From: Acetobacterium malicum subsp. dehalogenans DSM 11527
GTDB lineage: Bacteria; Bacillota; Clostridia; Eubacteriales; Eubacteriaceae
Reading direction: 5' to 3'
Assembly: GCF_000472665.1 (NCBI RefSeq)
Contig: NZ_AXAC01000012.1
Span: 39,544-103,543, forward strand
DNA length: 64,000 nt
Shown: one piece after another, positions 9,592 to 18,026 of the stretch
How positions within the stretch are numbered: the stretch's first letter is position 1
Layout of the letters: each line of letters begins with the position of its first letter
The notes under the pieces: generated by a model
What the model saw: the letters and a program-made list of their open reading frames with translations, nothing else
What the model was told of the DNA's origin: nothing
Database searches by the model: none
Made by a program: the position numbers and the translations under genes

Positions 9592-10565
9592 TTTTTTTCA
9601 CCTAATAATTCCTCACCACATTTTTTTATTTCGTCCATTACAATTGGCAGCCACCAGGTATCCATAGGCCAGAAGAATGACATGTATCTTCCCCCGACTG
9701 CTTCTTCTGTTATTTCTTCACGAATCAGCTTTCTCAGCTTTTCTTCGGTTAAATCTTTAATCGTGTCATAACTTTGATAGCGAGGCGAAACCATGTAGGC
9801 CAGCTTGTCACCGGTTAGTTTTTTAACCTTGGCAATGGGATTAATCCCCATACATTGAACACAATCCACTCCAATATCCACCAGCTCCGGGATAATGGAA
9901 TCAATCTTTCCACAGCAGTGCAGTTCGAAAATGATACCATTTTTATGACAAGCATCCACCGCTTTTTTTATCTGTGGTTTTAACAAACGTCGCCACAAAT
10001 CCGGTGAAAAGAATAAGTCTTTCTGAGTGCCCCAGTCATCGTGGAAATTAATGACTTCCACCTTATAATGCTTGACCAATACTTCAATGGACTTTATCTT
10101 TACTTCCATAATTTTGTCAAACAGCGCTTCCACTTCTTCGGGCTCGGAAATCATGGCGCATAATGCATTCTCAAACCCCATTAAGGTATGGAGCCGTTCA
10201 AAAGGACCCTCCAACAGCATTAAGTAATTCAGTTTATCCGGGTCAAAGTTATCCACGCCATCGGCTTTAGCATTTGCTGCCCAATCAATGGCATCCAAAT
10301 CTGGGAATTTGACGATCTCTCGCCAATCTTCAATTTCCTCAAATAGCGGCGGCTTGGAAACATCTAAAACGCAGGCCTGGGTTCCCGGGTCAAGAACCCA
10401 GTCACATCCGTACCAGTCTTTACCATTTTCATTGTTCGGCGAACGCTCGTCCATACCGGTAATGCTAAAGACCGGATTAATGTCCAGCATAAAGTCGGGA
10501 AAACGTTCCATCGGTTTGTTTTGGTAAAAATTAAGAAAATTTTCACGGGGTGTTAGTTTCATCAT
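9588..10565 (-). CDS. URO-D-family corrinoid-dependent methyltransferase
   Basis: A 325-residue protein of the MtaA/MtbA/MtvB branch of the URO-D superfamily. Key motifs are NFHDDWGTQKDLFFSPDLW (about 173-191) and ELHCCGKID (about 214-222), the HxC part of the zinc site, with DCVQCMG (about 234-240) following. Family knowledge: such proteins either demethylate a substrate onto a corrinoid protein (MtvB, OdmB) or move methyl between corrinoid and cofactor. With two corrinoid proteins and two MeTrs in the same run, it is the best candidate for the substrate:corrinoid (MT I) step. First gene of the run; AGGAG precedes two adjacent ATGs (10565 and 10562). Confidence 0.82.
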   Translation of the reverse strand: MMKLTPRENFLNFYQNKPMERFPDFMLDINPVFSITGMDERSPNNENGKDWYGCDWVLDPGTQACVLDVSKPPLFEEIEDWREIVKFPDLDAIDWAANAKADGVDNFDPDKLNYLMLLEGPFERLHTLMGFENALCAMISEPEEVEALFDKIMEVKIKSIEVLVKHYKVEVINFHDDWGTQKDLFFSPDLWRRLLKPQIKKAVDACHKNGIIFELHCCGKIDSIIPELVDIGVDCVQCMGINPIAKVKKLTGDKLAYMVSPRYQSYDTIKDLTEEKLRKLIREEITEEAVGGRYMSFFWPMDTWWLPIVMDEIKKCGEELLGEKN

Positions 10566-10595
10566 TACGCTCCTTTTTTTTATTATTTTACGATT

Positions 10596-10624
10596 ATTCT
10601 ATCTTTAACTGTGATCCTTTACAA
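10596..10624 (-). promoter_or_regulatory. putative sigma-A promoter of the methyl-transfer operon
   Basis: On the minus strand TTGTAA (10619-10624) and TAGAAT (10596-10601) are separated by 17 bases, upstream of the first URO-D gene. Matches to the -35 and -10 consensus are four and five of six. The transcript would start about 25 bases before the ribosome site. Confidence 0.5.
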
Positions 10625-10768
10625 TCCGCATTATGTTGGTGATTTCTCTTTGAAACACGATGATTTGTAGTGTCATAATTCTGATCAATTTTTATTTATT
10701 CTAGTTAAAATGATGTCGTTGCATTCGTTTACAGTGATGTTATCGAATTGTTTTAAACTGTTTTAGTC

Positions 10769-10789
10769 TAAAATAGTCCAACTATTCTA
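10769..10789. promoter_or_regulatory. candidate operator (inverted repeat)
   Basis: Two nine-base arms with one mismatch around CCA. Symmetry and position in the divergent region suggest a binding site for the PucR/CdaR-like regulator. It is AT-rich and could be chance. Confidence 0.3.
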
Positions 10790-10885
10790 AATGAACTATC
10801 ACTCTCAGTTGACTCTTTTCATGATTTGTACTACAATTTGTCATAGATCAATATGTCAGTTCTAAAAAAGGGGTGAAATCGCAAA

Positions 10886-12403
10886 ATGAATCTTATTACT
10901 GAAATAGTTTATAATAAATTATCTCATCATTATTCGATTAAAAAGTCGTGGCCTTTTAAAAACGCCATCCTAAAAAGCCCGCTGCTATATGCAGGAGGCT
11001 TTTTGAAAGAACATTATCTCTATGTGATGACGGCATCGGATATTAACAAACAAAAAAAACTGCCTGCAAATCTGGCAATTATTTGCCTTGGGGATCTGGA
11101 ACTGGATGAAACAATGATTGATTTAATGTGTGTCCCTGAAAACACTGATTTAAGGACACTTTTTAATGATGTTCAGAATATTTTTACGGAATATGATGAA
11201 TGGGATGACTTGCTGAATGACCTTTCCTATGACTATGATGGCATAAAAAATATTTTAATTGCCAGTCGCAGCGTTTTAAATGGAACCCTTGTGATTGCTG
11301 ATGTCTTTTTTAATATCGTCGCATATACCAAGGATTTTCTTCGCAACGATGAATATATCGATGCGTCAGAACCCCATCGAGCGCCGCCAAACATTATCAA
11401 AATTTTGCTTGAAGATTCTGAATTGACGCAACTCGAAGCCCTAACTGAGGTCTTTATTTATCACGATTATAATCATGGCACATCACTTTGTTTCAATATT
11501 TTTAAAAATCAGCAATACTATGCCAGACTGATGCTATTGAAAGAAAACTTTGACTACCAGCAGGAACATTTTTTTCTGCTTGAGCATATCGGAAAAAAGC
11601 TGAACCGCATTTTTGCTCAAGTGTCGACTTTTTCACTTCCAGTCCCTATTTATAATAATCTCCGTTTAGTGATTAACGATCTTCTTGGCGAACAGCATTT
11701 CGATTTGTCGGTGATTAAACAATCCCTGGAAAAAGTTGACTGGTTAATTGACCAGGATTATCAGTTCATTTATATCAAGCCCTACTTCCAAAATCAGCAC
11801 TTTCCCAACGCCGCCTATCTTTGCAGTCAACTGGAACAAATGTGGCCAAATTCTTGTGCTAACGAAATGGATGGAAATATAGTTGTTGTCATCAATGTGA
11901 CTCTAGGAACAACGCCAAACACACTCTTTAGAGATCTCGCCGTCTTCCTACGCGATGGTCTATTCAAAGCTGGTATCAGCCGCTGTTTTAATGGTATTCT
12001 CAACCTTAAATCTGGCTATCACCAGGCCGTTTCAGCTCTGGAAATCGGAAACATTAAAAATGAAATGTTCTGGTATTATCAATTTGATGATTATATTCTT
12101 GATTTTATCATTACCAATTCAGTGAATTTGATCAGCTCAGAATCACTTTGCCATCATGGTTTATTGACCCTGATCCGATTTGATGAAGAAAAGCATACCG
12201 ATTATTACAATACTTTAAAGACCTTTATGACAGAAAAATACAATTCCACCCATGCCGCAGAAAAACTCTATATACACCGAACAACCCTAATTGACCGTAT
12301 TGTTAAAATTCAGGAAATCGGAAAAATTAACTTGGATGACTGGAATCAACGAATTCAGCTAATGCTTTCGTTTGAGATATTAGAACATAATAAACCAAAA
12401 TGA
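10886..12403 (+). CDS. PucR/CdaR-family transcriptional regulator
   Basis: A 505-residue protein whose last 60 residues hold the PucR-type helix-turn-helix: TLKTFMTEKYNSTHAAEKL then YIHRTTLIDRIVKIQEI. In the family this reads as a stretch where one strand pairs 'N(S/A)THAAEKLYIHRTTL' with a DNA-recognition helix. The N-terminal 350 residues are poorly conserved and probably contain a ligand-sensing GAF-like segment. It is transcribed divergently from the methyl-transfer operon, the usual layout of a local, substrate-responsive activator. GGGGTG lies ten bases before the ATG. Related regulators sit beside methyltransferase operons in acetogens; the inducer is unknown. Confidence 0.8.
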   Translation: MNLITEIVYNKLSHHYSIKKSWPFKNAILKSPLLYAGGFLKEHYLYVMTASDINKQKKLPANLAIICLGDLELDETMIDLMCVPENTDLRTLFNDVQNIFTEYDEWDDLLNDLSYDYDGIKNILIASRSVLNGTLVIADVFFNIVAYTKDFLRNDEYIDASEPHRAPPNIIKILLEDSELTQLEALTEVFIYHDYNHGTSLCFNIFKNQQYYARLMLLKENFDYQQEHFFLLEHIGKKLNRIFAQVSTFSLPVPIYNNLRLVINDLLGEQHFDLSVIKQSLEKVDWLIDQDYQFIYIKPYFQNQHFPNAAYLCSQLEQMWPNSCANEMDGNIVVVINVTLGTTPNTLFRDLAVFLRDGLFKAGISRCFNGILNLKSGYHQAVSALEIGNIKNEMFWYYQFDDYILDFIITNSVNLISSESLCHHGLLTLIRFDEEKHTDYYNTLKTFMTEKYNSTHAAEKLYIHRTTLIDRIVKIQEIGKINLDDWNQRIQLMLSFEILEHNKPK

Positions 12404-12720
12404 TCACCATCAATCATTTATTAAATTTGATTTATAAAAAAATGAACGACCTGGAATTTGATGTATCGTCCAAAGGAGAACTCTATTTATGATGATTAAT
12501 CCGTCGGAGTTCAGTCAAACCAAATTGTATCAGCTTGTCTTTTTTCGTGAATTATAAAATGATTGTCTATCGATCACTCCTGCTAATCAATTTTTATGCT
12601 TAAGATATTTAGTAAATTAACTACTTCTGGAAATGAAAATCTAGCACATATATAAGTTTTTAATTCTTCCTATTCATAAGCAACCAATACCCATTCAGAA
12701 TAAAAGAACCGATAAAGCCT

Positions 12721-12942
12721 TCATTCAGTACTATCATCTGATGGTAATCTTTCTACATTCAGCAGCTCCAGAAAATCATGGATAAACAGATCATTTTTTC
12801 GTTCAAGATCAGAACCGAATTGAAAGAATTATTATCTCCCATTCACATCCAGATCATTGGTTTGGGAATGAATTCTTTCAGCAAAACACAAATTTATAGT
12901 CAGTCCATGCTTGGAAAATATCCCGAATTTAAAGCCCCAGTT
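12721..12942 (-). pseudogene. probable decayed gene fragment
   Basis: One minus-strand frame reads plausibly as protein for about 72 codons but is broken by a double TAA at 12829-12834. The downstream part includes DLERKNDLFIHDFLELLNVE and ends at a TGA at 12721-12723. The upstream part is less convincing. No start codon with a ribosome site is visible. Family not recognised. Confidence 0.3.
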
Positions 12943-13016
12943 TTAGTTCAACTGTGTTCAGACTATATGTTTAATTAGATTTATCAAACCATCCGATAAT
13001 CTTTTTACAAAAAAGC

Positions 13017-13045
13017 AAAGCACTGATGAGTCTGGTCAGTGCTTT
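13017..13045. terminator. hairpin, probable bidirectional terminator
   Basis: A perfect ten-base stem (AAAGCACTGA / TCAGTGCTTT) with a nine-base loop. It has A-rich sequence on the left and ACTTTT on the right, so it could stop transcription in either direction. It lies downstream of the PucR-type gene, though 600 bases away. Confidence 0.5.
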
Positions 13046-13093
13046 ACTTTTACCCTGTATGTGCAATTGAAATATTATATCAGTTACTCTTTG

Positions 13094-13270
13094 TCATTTT
13101 TTAACTGATTGTCGGATTTCTTCATGGTAAAAGTAGTTGATGATGATTGGTTTGCCTGTCAGATTTTCTTGAAAGGGTTTATCTGACTCAATATATATAT
13201 CGGCTTTGAATCTAATCGAGTCCCCTTTTTTTAGCCGTTAGATTGGATCCACGCCGGGTGCACCGCCAAA
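13094..13270 (-). pseudogene. C-terminal remnant of an unidentified gene
   Basis: A minus-strand frame of 59 codons reads as convincing protein. It opens with FGGAPGVDPI, hits an in-frame TAA, then continues RLKKGDSIRFKADIYIESDK and on through NYFYHEEIRQSVKK to a TGA at 13094-13096. No start codon or ribosome site is present, and it abuts the terminator of the ubiD operon. It looks like the surviving 3' end of a gene lost by deletion. I do not recognise the family. Confidence 0.5.
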
Positions 13271-13271
13271 T

Positions 13272-13302
13272 AAAAAAACAGGGTTCGAGACCCTGTTTTT
13301 TA
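13272..13302 (-). terminator. rho-independent terminator of the ubiD operon
   Basis: Stem ACAGGGT/ACCCTGT around TCGAG, flanked by an A-run at 13272-13278 (a T-run on the minus strand) immediately after the LpdD-like stop codon. The plus strand also has a T-run, so it could work both ways. Confidence 0.8.
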
Positions 13303-13665
13303 TCATTCTTTCTGATTCATCTTTTCTTTAATGATTTTTAAAACTTGAACCATCCCTATATCCGCATTAGCAATAACCTCAGCAATTTCTTCCCGGGTAA
13401 TATCGTCCAGATGGAATCCGGCTACCACGGTGCAGACACAATGAAATGTTTGCGACACTTTTTTTGCCACCGGAATCGCCAGGGCATCGTCTTTATGGGA
13501 CTGGGGGGTGTAGCTGCTCAACCGGCCATCATCGCCAATGGCGGTACAGCCGATATGGGCGTCCCCGCCGGTTAAGAGAATCAGCCAATCATTGCCGACG
13601 GGCGTAAGCTCATAAGTCAGCGCCGTTTTTCCGGTGCCCTGAATCAGTTTGATGCGCTCACTCAT
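13303..13665 (-). CDS. LpdD-like prenylated-flavin-associated protein
   Basis: A 120-residue protein resembling LpdD, the small partner of UbiD-type gallate/aromatic decarboxylases proposed to help load prenylated FMN. Landmarks are LTGGDAHIGCTAIGDDGR (about 30-47) and VVAGFHLDDITREEI (about 86-100), with a helical C-terminus. Family length is about 120. I chose the ATG overlapping the ubiX stop (ATGAGTGA), preceded by GAGG, over one four codons upstream. It is the last gene of the five-gene operon, directly before the terminator. Its presence supports a true aromatic (de)carboxylase system and not ubiquinone synthesis. Confidence 0.75.
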   Translation of the reverse strand: MSERIKLIQGTGKTALTYELTPVGNDWLILLTGGDAHIGCTAIGDDGRLSSYTPQSHKDDALAIPVAKKVSQTFHCVCTVVAGFHLDDITREEIAEVIANADIGMVQVLKIIKEKMNQKE

Positions 13666-14227
13666 GGCCGTCCTCATGACCCCAGCGGATAAACAGATTG
13701 TGGGGAATCTTTAGCATATCGAAGACTTTGCCGACACTCTGGTTGATTATTTCATCAATGGATTGGGGTTTGTGGTAAAAGCCCGGCATCGGCGGCAGAA
13801 TAATGCCACCGGCCTCGGTTACGGCGGTCATATTGCGCAGATGAATCAGGGTCAGCGGTGTTTCCCGGACCATCAAAATTAGCGGTTTGCGTTCCTTCAA
13901 GGCCACATCGCCGATCCGGACGATCAGGTTATCGCTGAAGCCGTTGGCAATCCCGGCCAGGGTTTTCATGCTGCAGGGTGCAATCACGGTAGCGTCGATG
14001 CCATAGGAACCACTGGATACGGCCGCCGCCATATCCCGGCTGTCGTAGACACAGTCGGCCAGTGACAACACGTAATCCTCGGTATAACTGGTTTCCAGGC
14101 CAATGGTTTTGCTGCCCCATTCGCTGAGGATCAGCGAAACATGGTGTTCAGTCGCCTTTAAGGCTTCGAGCAGCCGGATGCCATAAACGACACCGGATGC
14201 CCCGGTAATTCCCACTGCAATTTTCAT
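13658..14227 (-). CDS. ubiX: UbiX family flavin prenyltransferase
   Basis: A 189-residue flavoprotein. Motifs are GITGASGVVYGIRLLEAL at the N-terminus, SSGSYGIDATVIAPCSMKT (about 88-106), GIANGFSDNLIVR, and RETPLTLIHLRNM (about 139-151), all diagnostic for UbiX/Pad1. It makes prenylated FMN from FMN and dimethylallyl (pyro)phosphate, the cofactor of the UbiD enzyme encoded first in the operon. The ATG overlaps the stop of the upstream hydantoinase-B gene (TGATG), nine bases after GGAG; a TTG one codon earlier is less likely. Confidence 0.93.
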   Translation of the reverse strand: MKIAVGITGASGVVYGIRLLEALKATEHHVSLILSEWGSKTIGLETSYTEDYVLSLADCVYDSRDMAAAVSSGSYGIDATVIAPCSMKTLAGIANGFSDNLIVRIGDVALKERKPLILMVRETPLTLIHLRNMTAVTEAGGIILPPMPGFYHKPQSIDEIINQSVGKVFDMLKIPHNLFIRWGHEDGHE

Positions 14228-15954
14228 CAAGATTTTCTCCGTTTTTCTGTTTTTTCAAAATCGATGCCGGTTTCATTGATGATGACCCCGTAAACTGCTT
14301 CGGCGGTTTCTTTGGAAATAATCTCATCCAACACGTCATCATAAACTTTTTGCGGGGCCCGTTTCATGGGTTCGCCCCAACCGCCGCCGCTGCTGGTGTT
14401 CAGATAAATCCGATCACCTTTCACTGCATGGCGGGGGGCTTCCTTGCTTTCCATGATGATTTCCTCACCGTCATGAAAAAAAACGCTGCGGTTCAGGCTG
14501 CCCGGATGACCGCCCCGGAGGCCGTAGGGGGCAAATTTAATGCCGTCGCCAAAATTGACCACATCGCCCTTTTCAGCAGTGATCTCAAAAGCATATTTCA
14601 TGCCGCAGCCACCCCGATATTCGCCGGCGCCGGCGGTGTCATTATCCATCTCATGATGCAGGGTAATATGGGGGTACTGCACTTCGTTAGACTCAATATT
14701 CGGGGCCTTGACCCCGCCAAAATTCGATAAGGTCGCCATATAGGGTTTACCGTCATGGCCGGCCATGGCCCCGCCGCTACCCAGCGAACAGAAGGAAAAG
14801 CCGACATAGTAACGGTCATTCCGGGGATCCACCCCATAAAAAGATGGTCCCAGATAACGATGGTAGCCGGCCGATACCCGGCCTGACTGGGCCTGATCCA
14901 GGGCTTTAAAAATCGTTCCGATGATTTCGCTGGCCGGGGTCAGGGTACACAGCGTCATTGGCGCCGGGAGCCTGGGATTGACCAGCGAACCCTCGGGCAG
15001 ATTGACCTCAATGCAGCGAAAAGCACCGCTGTTCCGGGGTATGTCTTTGCCCAGAAACCATAAGGCCGCGATACCAGAAGCGCAGGTAGCCGTCACCACC
15101 GAGGTGTTGATAAAGCCTTTGACCTGGGCGTCGGTGCCGGAAAAATCGACCAGCATCCGGTCACCGGTGATGGTCACCGCCACGGCGATTTTGACCGGTT
15201 CGGTTTGAAAACCGTCATCATCTATATAATCGACGGCGGTATAGGTGCCGTCCGGCGTGGCAGCAATCCGCTGACGGGTCAGCGTTTCGGTCTGAATCAA
15301 TGACTCTGTCACCGCTTTCTTAACGGTGGCCACCGAATAGGTGCTTAACATCTCTTTGATCCGTCGAGCCGCCAGCCGGTTGGAACCGATCTGGGCCAGA
15401 AAGTCGCTGGTGAGCATCTCCGGATTTCGGGTATTCAGGCGAATCAGTTCCAGCACGTCGGTAATCATTTCGTTGTTTTTCATCAGCCGGGTCGGTGGAA
15501 TCCGCAGCCCTTCCTGAAAGATCTCCGTCGCCTTGGGGTTATAACTGCCGGCGGTGGAACCGCCGATGTCGCCGTGATGAGCCCGGCTGACACAGAAGAA
15601 CAACAGCTCGTCCTGATAAAATACCGGGGTAATGATGCCGATATCCGGCAGATGATTGCCGCCGTCATAGGGATCGTTGATGATAAAAACATCACCGTCT
15701 TCGATGGCTCCGCCGAATTTCCGCAGCACCGCTTTGACACTGAAAGACCCGGCGGTGGCTAGAATCGGAATGCCACTAAGTTGGGAGACCAGTTCCCCGG
15801 CCGCGTCGCAGATACAGCAGGCAAAATCACAGGCTTCGGCAAAAATCGGGGAATGGGCCGAACGCTCCAGGGCGATCCCCATTTCGCTGGTGATGCTGTC
15901 GAGCCGGTTCATAATGACGGTCCGGTTAATAATATCGTCAGTTCGCTGATTCAT
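14227..15954 (-). CDS. hydantoinase B / acetone carboxylase alpha-like subunit (HyuB)
   Basis: A 575-residue HyuB-family protein. It contains the family landmarks GDVFIINDPYDGGNHLPDIG (about 78-97) and SRAHHGDIGG (about 112-121), both rich in metal-binding candidates, and a glycine-rich C-terminus with GGGWGEP. Family members hydrolyse hydantoins or oxoproline, or carboxylate ketones with ATP, always with a HyuA partner. An AGGAGGCGACCC site precedes the ATG at 15952-15954, and the start overlaps the hyuA-like stop by 17 bases. Its position inside a UbiD/UbiX/LpdD operon suggests ATP-driven ring opening or carboxylation linked to the UbiD substrate. Substrate unknown. Confidence 0.88.
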   Translation of the reverse strand: MNQRTDDIINRTVIMNRLDSITSEMGIALERSAHSPIFAEACDFACCICDAAGELVSQLSGIPILATAGSFSVKAVLRKFGGAIEDGDVFIINDPYDGGNHLPDIGIITPVFYQDELLFFCVSRAHHGDIGGSTAGSYNPKATEIFQEGLRIPPTRLMKNNEMITDVLELIRLNTRNPEMLTSDFLAQIGSNRLAARRIKEMLSTYSVATVKKAVTESLIQTETLTRQRIAATPDGTYTAVDYIDDDGFQTEPVKIAVAVTITGDRMLVDFSGTDAQVKGFINTSVVTATCASGIAALWFLGKDIPRNSGAFRCIEVNLPEGSLVNPRLPAPMTLCTLTPASEIIGTIFKALDQAQSGRVSAGYHRYLGPSFYGVDPRNDRYYVGFSFCSLGSGGAMAGHDGKPYMATLSNFGGVKAPNIESNEVQYPHITLHHEMDNDTAGAGEYRGGCGMKYAFEITAEKGDVVNFGDGIKFAPYGLRGGHPGSLNRSVFFHDGEEIIMESKEAPRHAVKGDRIYLNTSSGGGWGEPMKRAPQKVYDDVLDEIISKETAEAVYGVIINETGIDFEKTEKRRKS

Positions 15955-18013
15955 GGGTCGCCTCCTTTCTGAGCGCGAAGATGCCTTCGTCCTCCAAAAT
16001 ACAATAACAGCCGGTGGGAACAATCAGCGTCGTATAAACAAAATCGATCAACGCCGGACCGTTAATCCGTCCCGTTAAATCGCCCTCCCGGTAAACCGGG
16101 ACAGCTATCTCGCCGTGACTGTTAAAGACTTCCCCGGCAACCATTTTCGTTGTCACACCGGTTATTGCTTGTTCTGTCGGGAATAGCATATTCTCCTGAT
16201 CGCATTCGGAACAGGCCAGATGCAGATCGATAATTTCCCAATCCTTGGCTTCGGCATATTCATAAATGGCTTCATGGGTGTGGTAGAAGGCTTGCTCCAC
16301 GTCAACAATACTTTCAGGACTAAATTCGCCCCGGGTCCAAGGTACTGAGATTTCGTGGTGCTGACTGACGTAGCGCATTTCCAGCATCAGATCAAAGCGC
16401 TGGTGACTTTTCGCTACCCCCAACCGTTCCAGTTGAGCCGCGCCTTCGGCTTTCATAGCCGCAACCATGGCGTTTAAGCGCCTGGCATCCCATTGTCTTT
16501 TTTCCATTAAAATACTCTGGTTGATGTCATAACGGCAGGCGGCTCCCAGCATCCCCCAGGAACAGAAGACTGGCCCTTGCACCGGTATCAGGGCTTCCGG
16601 CATTTGCAGGGATTCCATAATCCGGGCCGCAAACAGACCAAAGGCGCCGCCGGCACTGATGAGGCTATAAATCCGCGGGTCGTTTCCTTTTTGGGTCGTC
16701 ACCAGCCGCAGGGCATCGGCCATCATTTCGGCGGTGATGCTGTAAATAATTCGGGCGGCATCCGTGACTGAAAGATTTAAGGGGTCGGCCACCTTTTCTT
16801 TAATCGCTTTAACCGCCTGATCCAGCGACAGCGGCAGCTTGCCGCCGAGGAAATTGTCGCCGTTGATCAGTCCCAGCACCAGCAGGGCGTCGGTAACGGT
16901 GGGATTCTCGCCACCCTGGTTATAGCAGGCCGGGCCGGGAATCGAACCGGCGGAATCCGGACCAATCAGCACCCGTCCGCCGGCTTCCACATGGGCAATA
17001 CTGCCGCCTCCGGCACCAATGGAGCGGATATCGATCATCGGAATGCTCAGCGGATAGCCGTCCAGTTCGGTTTGGGGTACCAATTGATTGACACCGCCAC
17101 TGACCACATGGAGGTCAAAGCTGGTTCCGCCCATATCTGCCAATACCGTATGGGTACGGCCCAGGGTTTTACCCAGGGATTCATTCCCCACAGCACCGCC
17201 AGCCGGCCCGGATAACAGGGTTTGTACCCCAAAGCTTTCCAGGGCCCCCGAATCGCTGAGACCGCCACTGTTTTTCATAATATGGACCGGCTTATCCCAG
17301 CCAAAAGCGGCCAGTTCTTTTTTGACCTGCTTCAGATAGTCGGCCAGCACCGGGGTGCAATAGGCGTTGATCACCGTCGTCGTGGTCCGCTCGTATTCCC
17401 GGATGCGGGGCGAAACTTCTGAGGACAGCGACACAAACACATCAGGCAGTTCCGCTCTGATAATCTCAGCCGTCCGCTTTTCATGGTCCGGATTGAGAAA
17501 TGAAAACAGATAACAAACAGCAATGGCTTTTACGTCAGCTTCCCGACACTTCTGACAGGCAGCTCGAACAGCGGCTTCATTAAGGGGTTTGATCACCGCT
17601 CCCTGATAGTCCATTCGCTGTTCAATCCCCAGTCGCAGCCGTCGGGGCACCAGCACCATCGGGTTTTCAATGGCCAGATCCCACTGATTAGCCAGTTGCG
17701 CCCGGCGAATTTCCAGAGCATCCCGAAATCCCTCCGTGGTGAACAGAGCCGTTTTAACGCCTTTTTTCTCCAGCAGCGCATTCAGGGCCAGGGTCGTTCC
17801 CAGGGATATTTTTTCGGTCTCAGCCAATAGTTTTTCCAGATCGGTTCCCCAAACCACCGCCAATTCTTTAAGTCCTGCCAGAATGCCCTGGGCTGGGTGT
17901 TCATGATTGGTGGGGTTTTTCAGGGCAATCCGCTGTTCGGCCTGATCTCCAATACAGCCCACCGACGTGTAATCGGTAAAGGTACCACCGGTGTCAATCG
18001 CAATTTTTATCAT
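15938..18013 (-). CDS. hydantoinase A / acetone carboxylase beta-like subunit (HyuA)
   Basis: A 691-residue HyuA-family protein. The N-terminus IDTGGTFTDYTSV and the later ADMGGTSFD are the two phosphate-binding turns of the ASKHA ATPase fold. The stretch IRSIGAGGGSIAHVEAGG and GPDSAGSIPGPACYNQGG are typical of hydantoinase A, 5-oxoprolinase and acetone carboxylase beta. It probably supplies ATP-dependent activation to the HyuB partner. The open frame runs 55 codons further upstream into the ubiD-like gene; the ATG at 18011-18013, after AGAAGG and matching family N-termini, is preferred. It begins 13 bases after the ubiD-like stop. Confidence 0.9.
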   Translation of the reverse strand: MIKIAIDTGGTFTDYTSVGCIGDQAEQRIALKNPTNHEHPAQGILAGLKELAVVWGTDLEKLLAETEKISLGTTLALNALLEKKGVKTALFTTEGFRDALEIRRAQLANQWDLAIENPMVLVPRRLRLGIEQRMDYQGAVIKPLNEAAVRAACQKCREADVKAIAVCYLFSFLNPDHEKRTAEIIRAELPDVFVSLSSEVSPRIREYERTTTTVINAYCTPVLADYLKQVKKELAAFGWDKPVHIMKNSGGLSDSGALESFGVQTLLSGPAGGAVGNESLGKTLGRTHTVLADMGGTSFDLHVVSGGVNQLVPQTELDGYPLSIPMIDIRSIGAGGGSIAHVEAGGRVLIGPDSAGSIPGPACYNQGGENPTVTDALLVLGLINGDNFLGGKLPLSLDQAVKAIKEKVADPLNLSVTDAARIIYSITAEMMADALRLVTTQKGNDPRIYSLISAGGAFGLFAARIMESLQMPEALIPVQGPVFCSWGMLGAACRYDINQSILMEKRQWDARRLNAMVAAMKAEGAAQLERLGVAKSHQRFDLMLEMRYVSQHHEISVPWTRGEFSPESIVDVEQAFYHTHEAIYEYAEAKDWEIIDLHLACSECDQENMLFPTEQAITGVTTKMVAGEVFNSHGEIAVPVYREGDLTGRINGPALIDFVYTTLIVPTGCYCILEDEGIFALRKEATHESAN

Positions 18014-18026
18014 CTTTGACCTTCTT

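Larger units (their letters stand above)
10566..10885. other. divergent regulatory region between methyl-transfer operon and PucR-type gene
   Basis: A 320-base AT-rich intergenic region with a promoter candidate for the leftward operon. It also holds an inverted repeat at 10769-10789 (TAAAATAGT, 3-base spacer, ACTATTCTA, one mismatch) about 100 bases before the regulator gene. The repeat could bind the adjacent regulator. No open reading frame or RNA was recognised. Confidence 0.45.
12404..13272. other. AT-rich intergenic region with decayed coding sequence
   Basis: About 870 bases without an intact gene. It holds a hairpin at 13017-13045 and two minus-strand stretches that read as protein but are broken by stops (12721-12942 and 13094-13270). 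A 66-codon plus-strand frame at 12778-12978 has no ribosome site and lies antisense to one fragment, so I do not call it a gene. Confidence 0.6.

Noticed and set aside
12778..12978. 66-codon plus-strand open frame
   Set aside because: No ribosome site, and it lies antisense to a minus-strand stretch that reads more like protein. I treat it as an antisense shadow of a decayed gene.
13207..13270. tRNA-like 3' end (GCCGGGTGCACCGCCA) near the ubiD terminator
   Set aside because: No cloverleaf, no T-loop with a TTCGA core. The same bases read as the remnant's coding frame (FGGAPGVDP).
14227..18013. 5-oxoprolinase as the definite function of the HyuA/HyuB pair
   Set aside because: The family covers hydantoinases, oxoprolinases and ketone carboxylases, and the UbiD context does not point to oxoproline. 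I left the substrate open.
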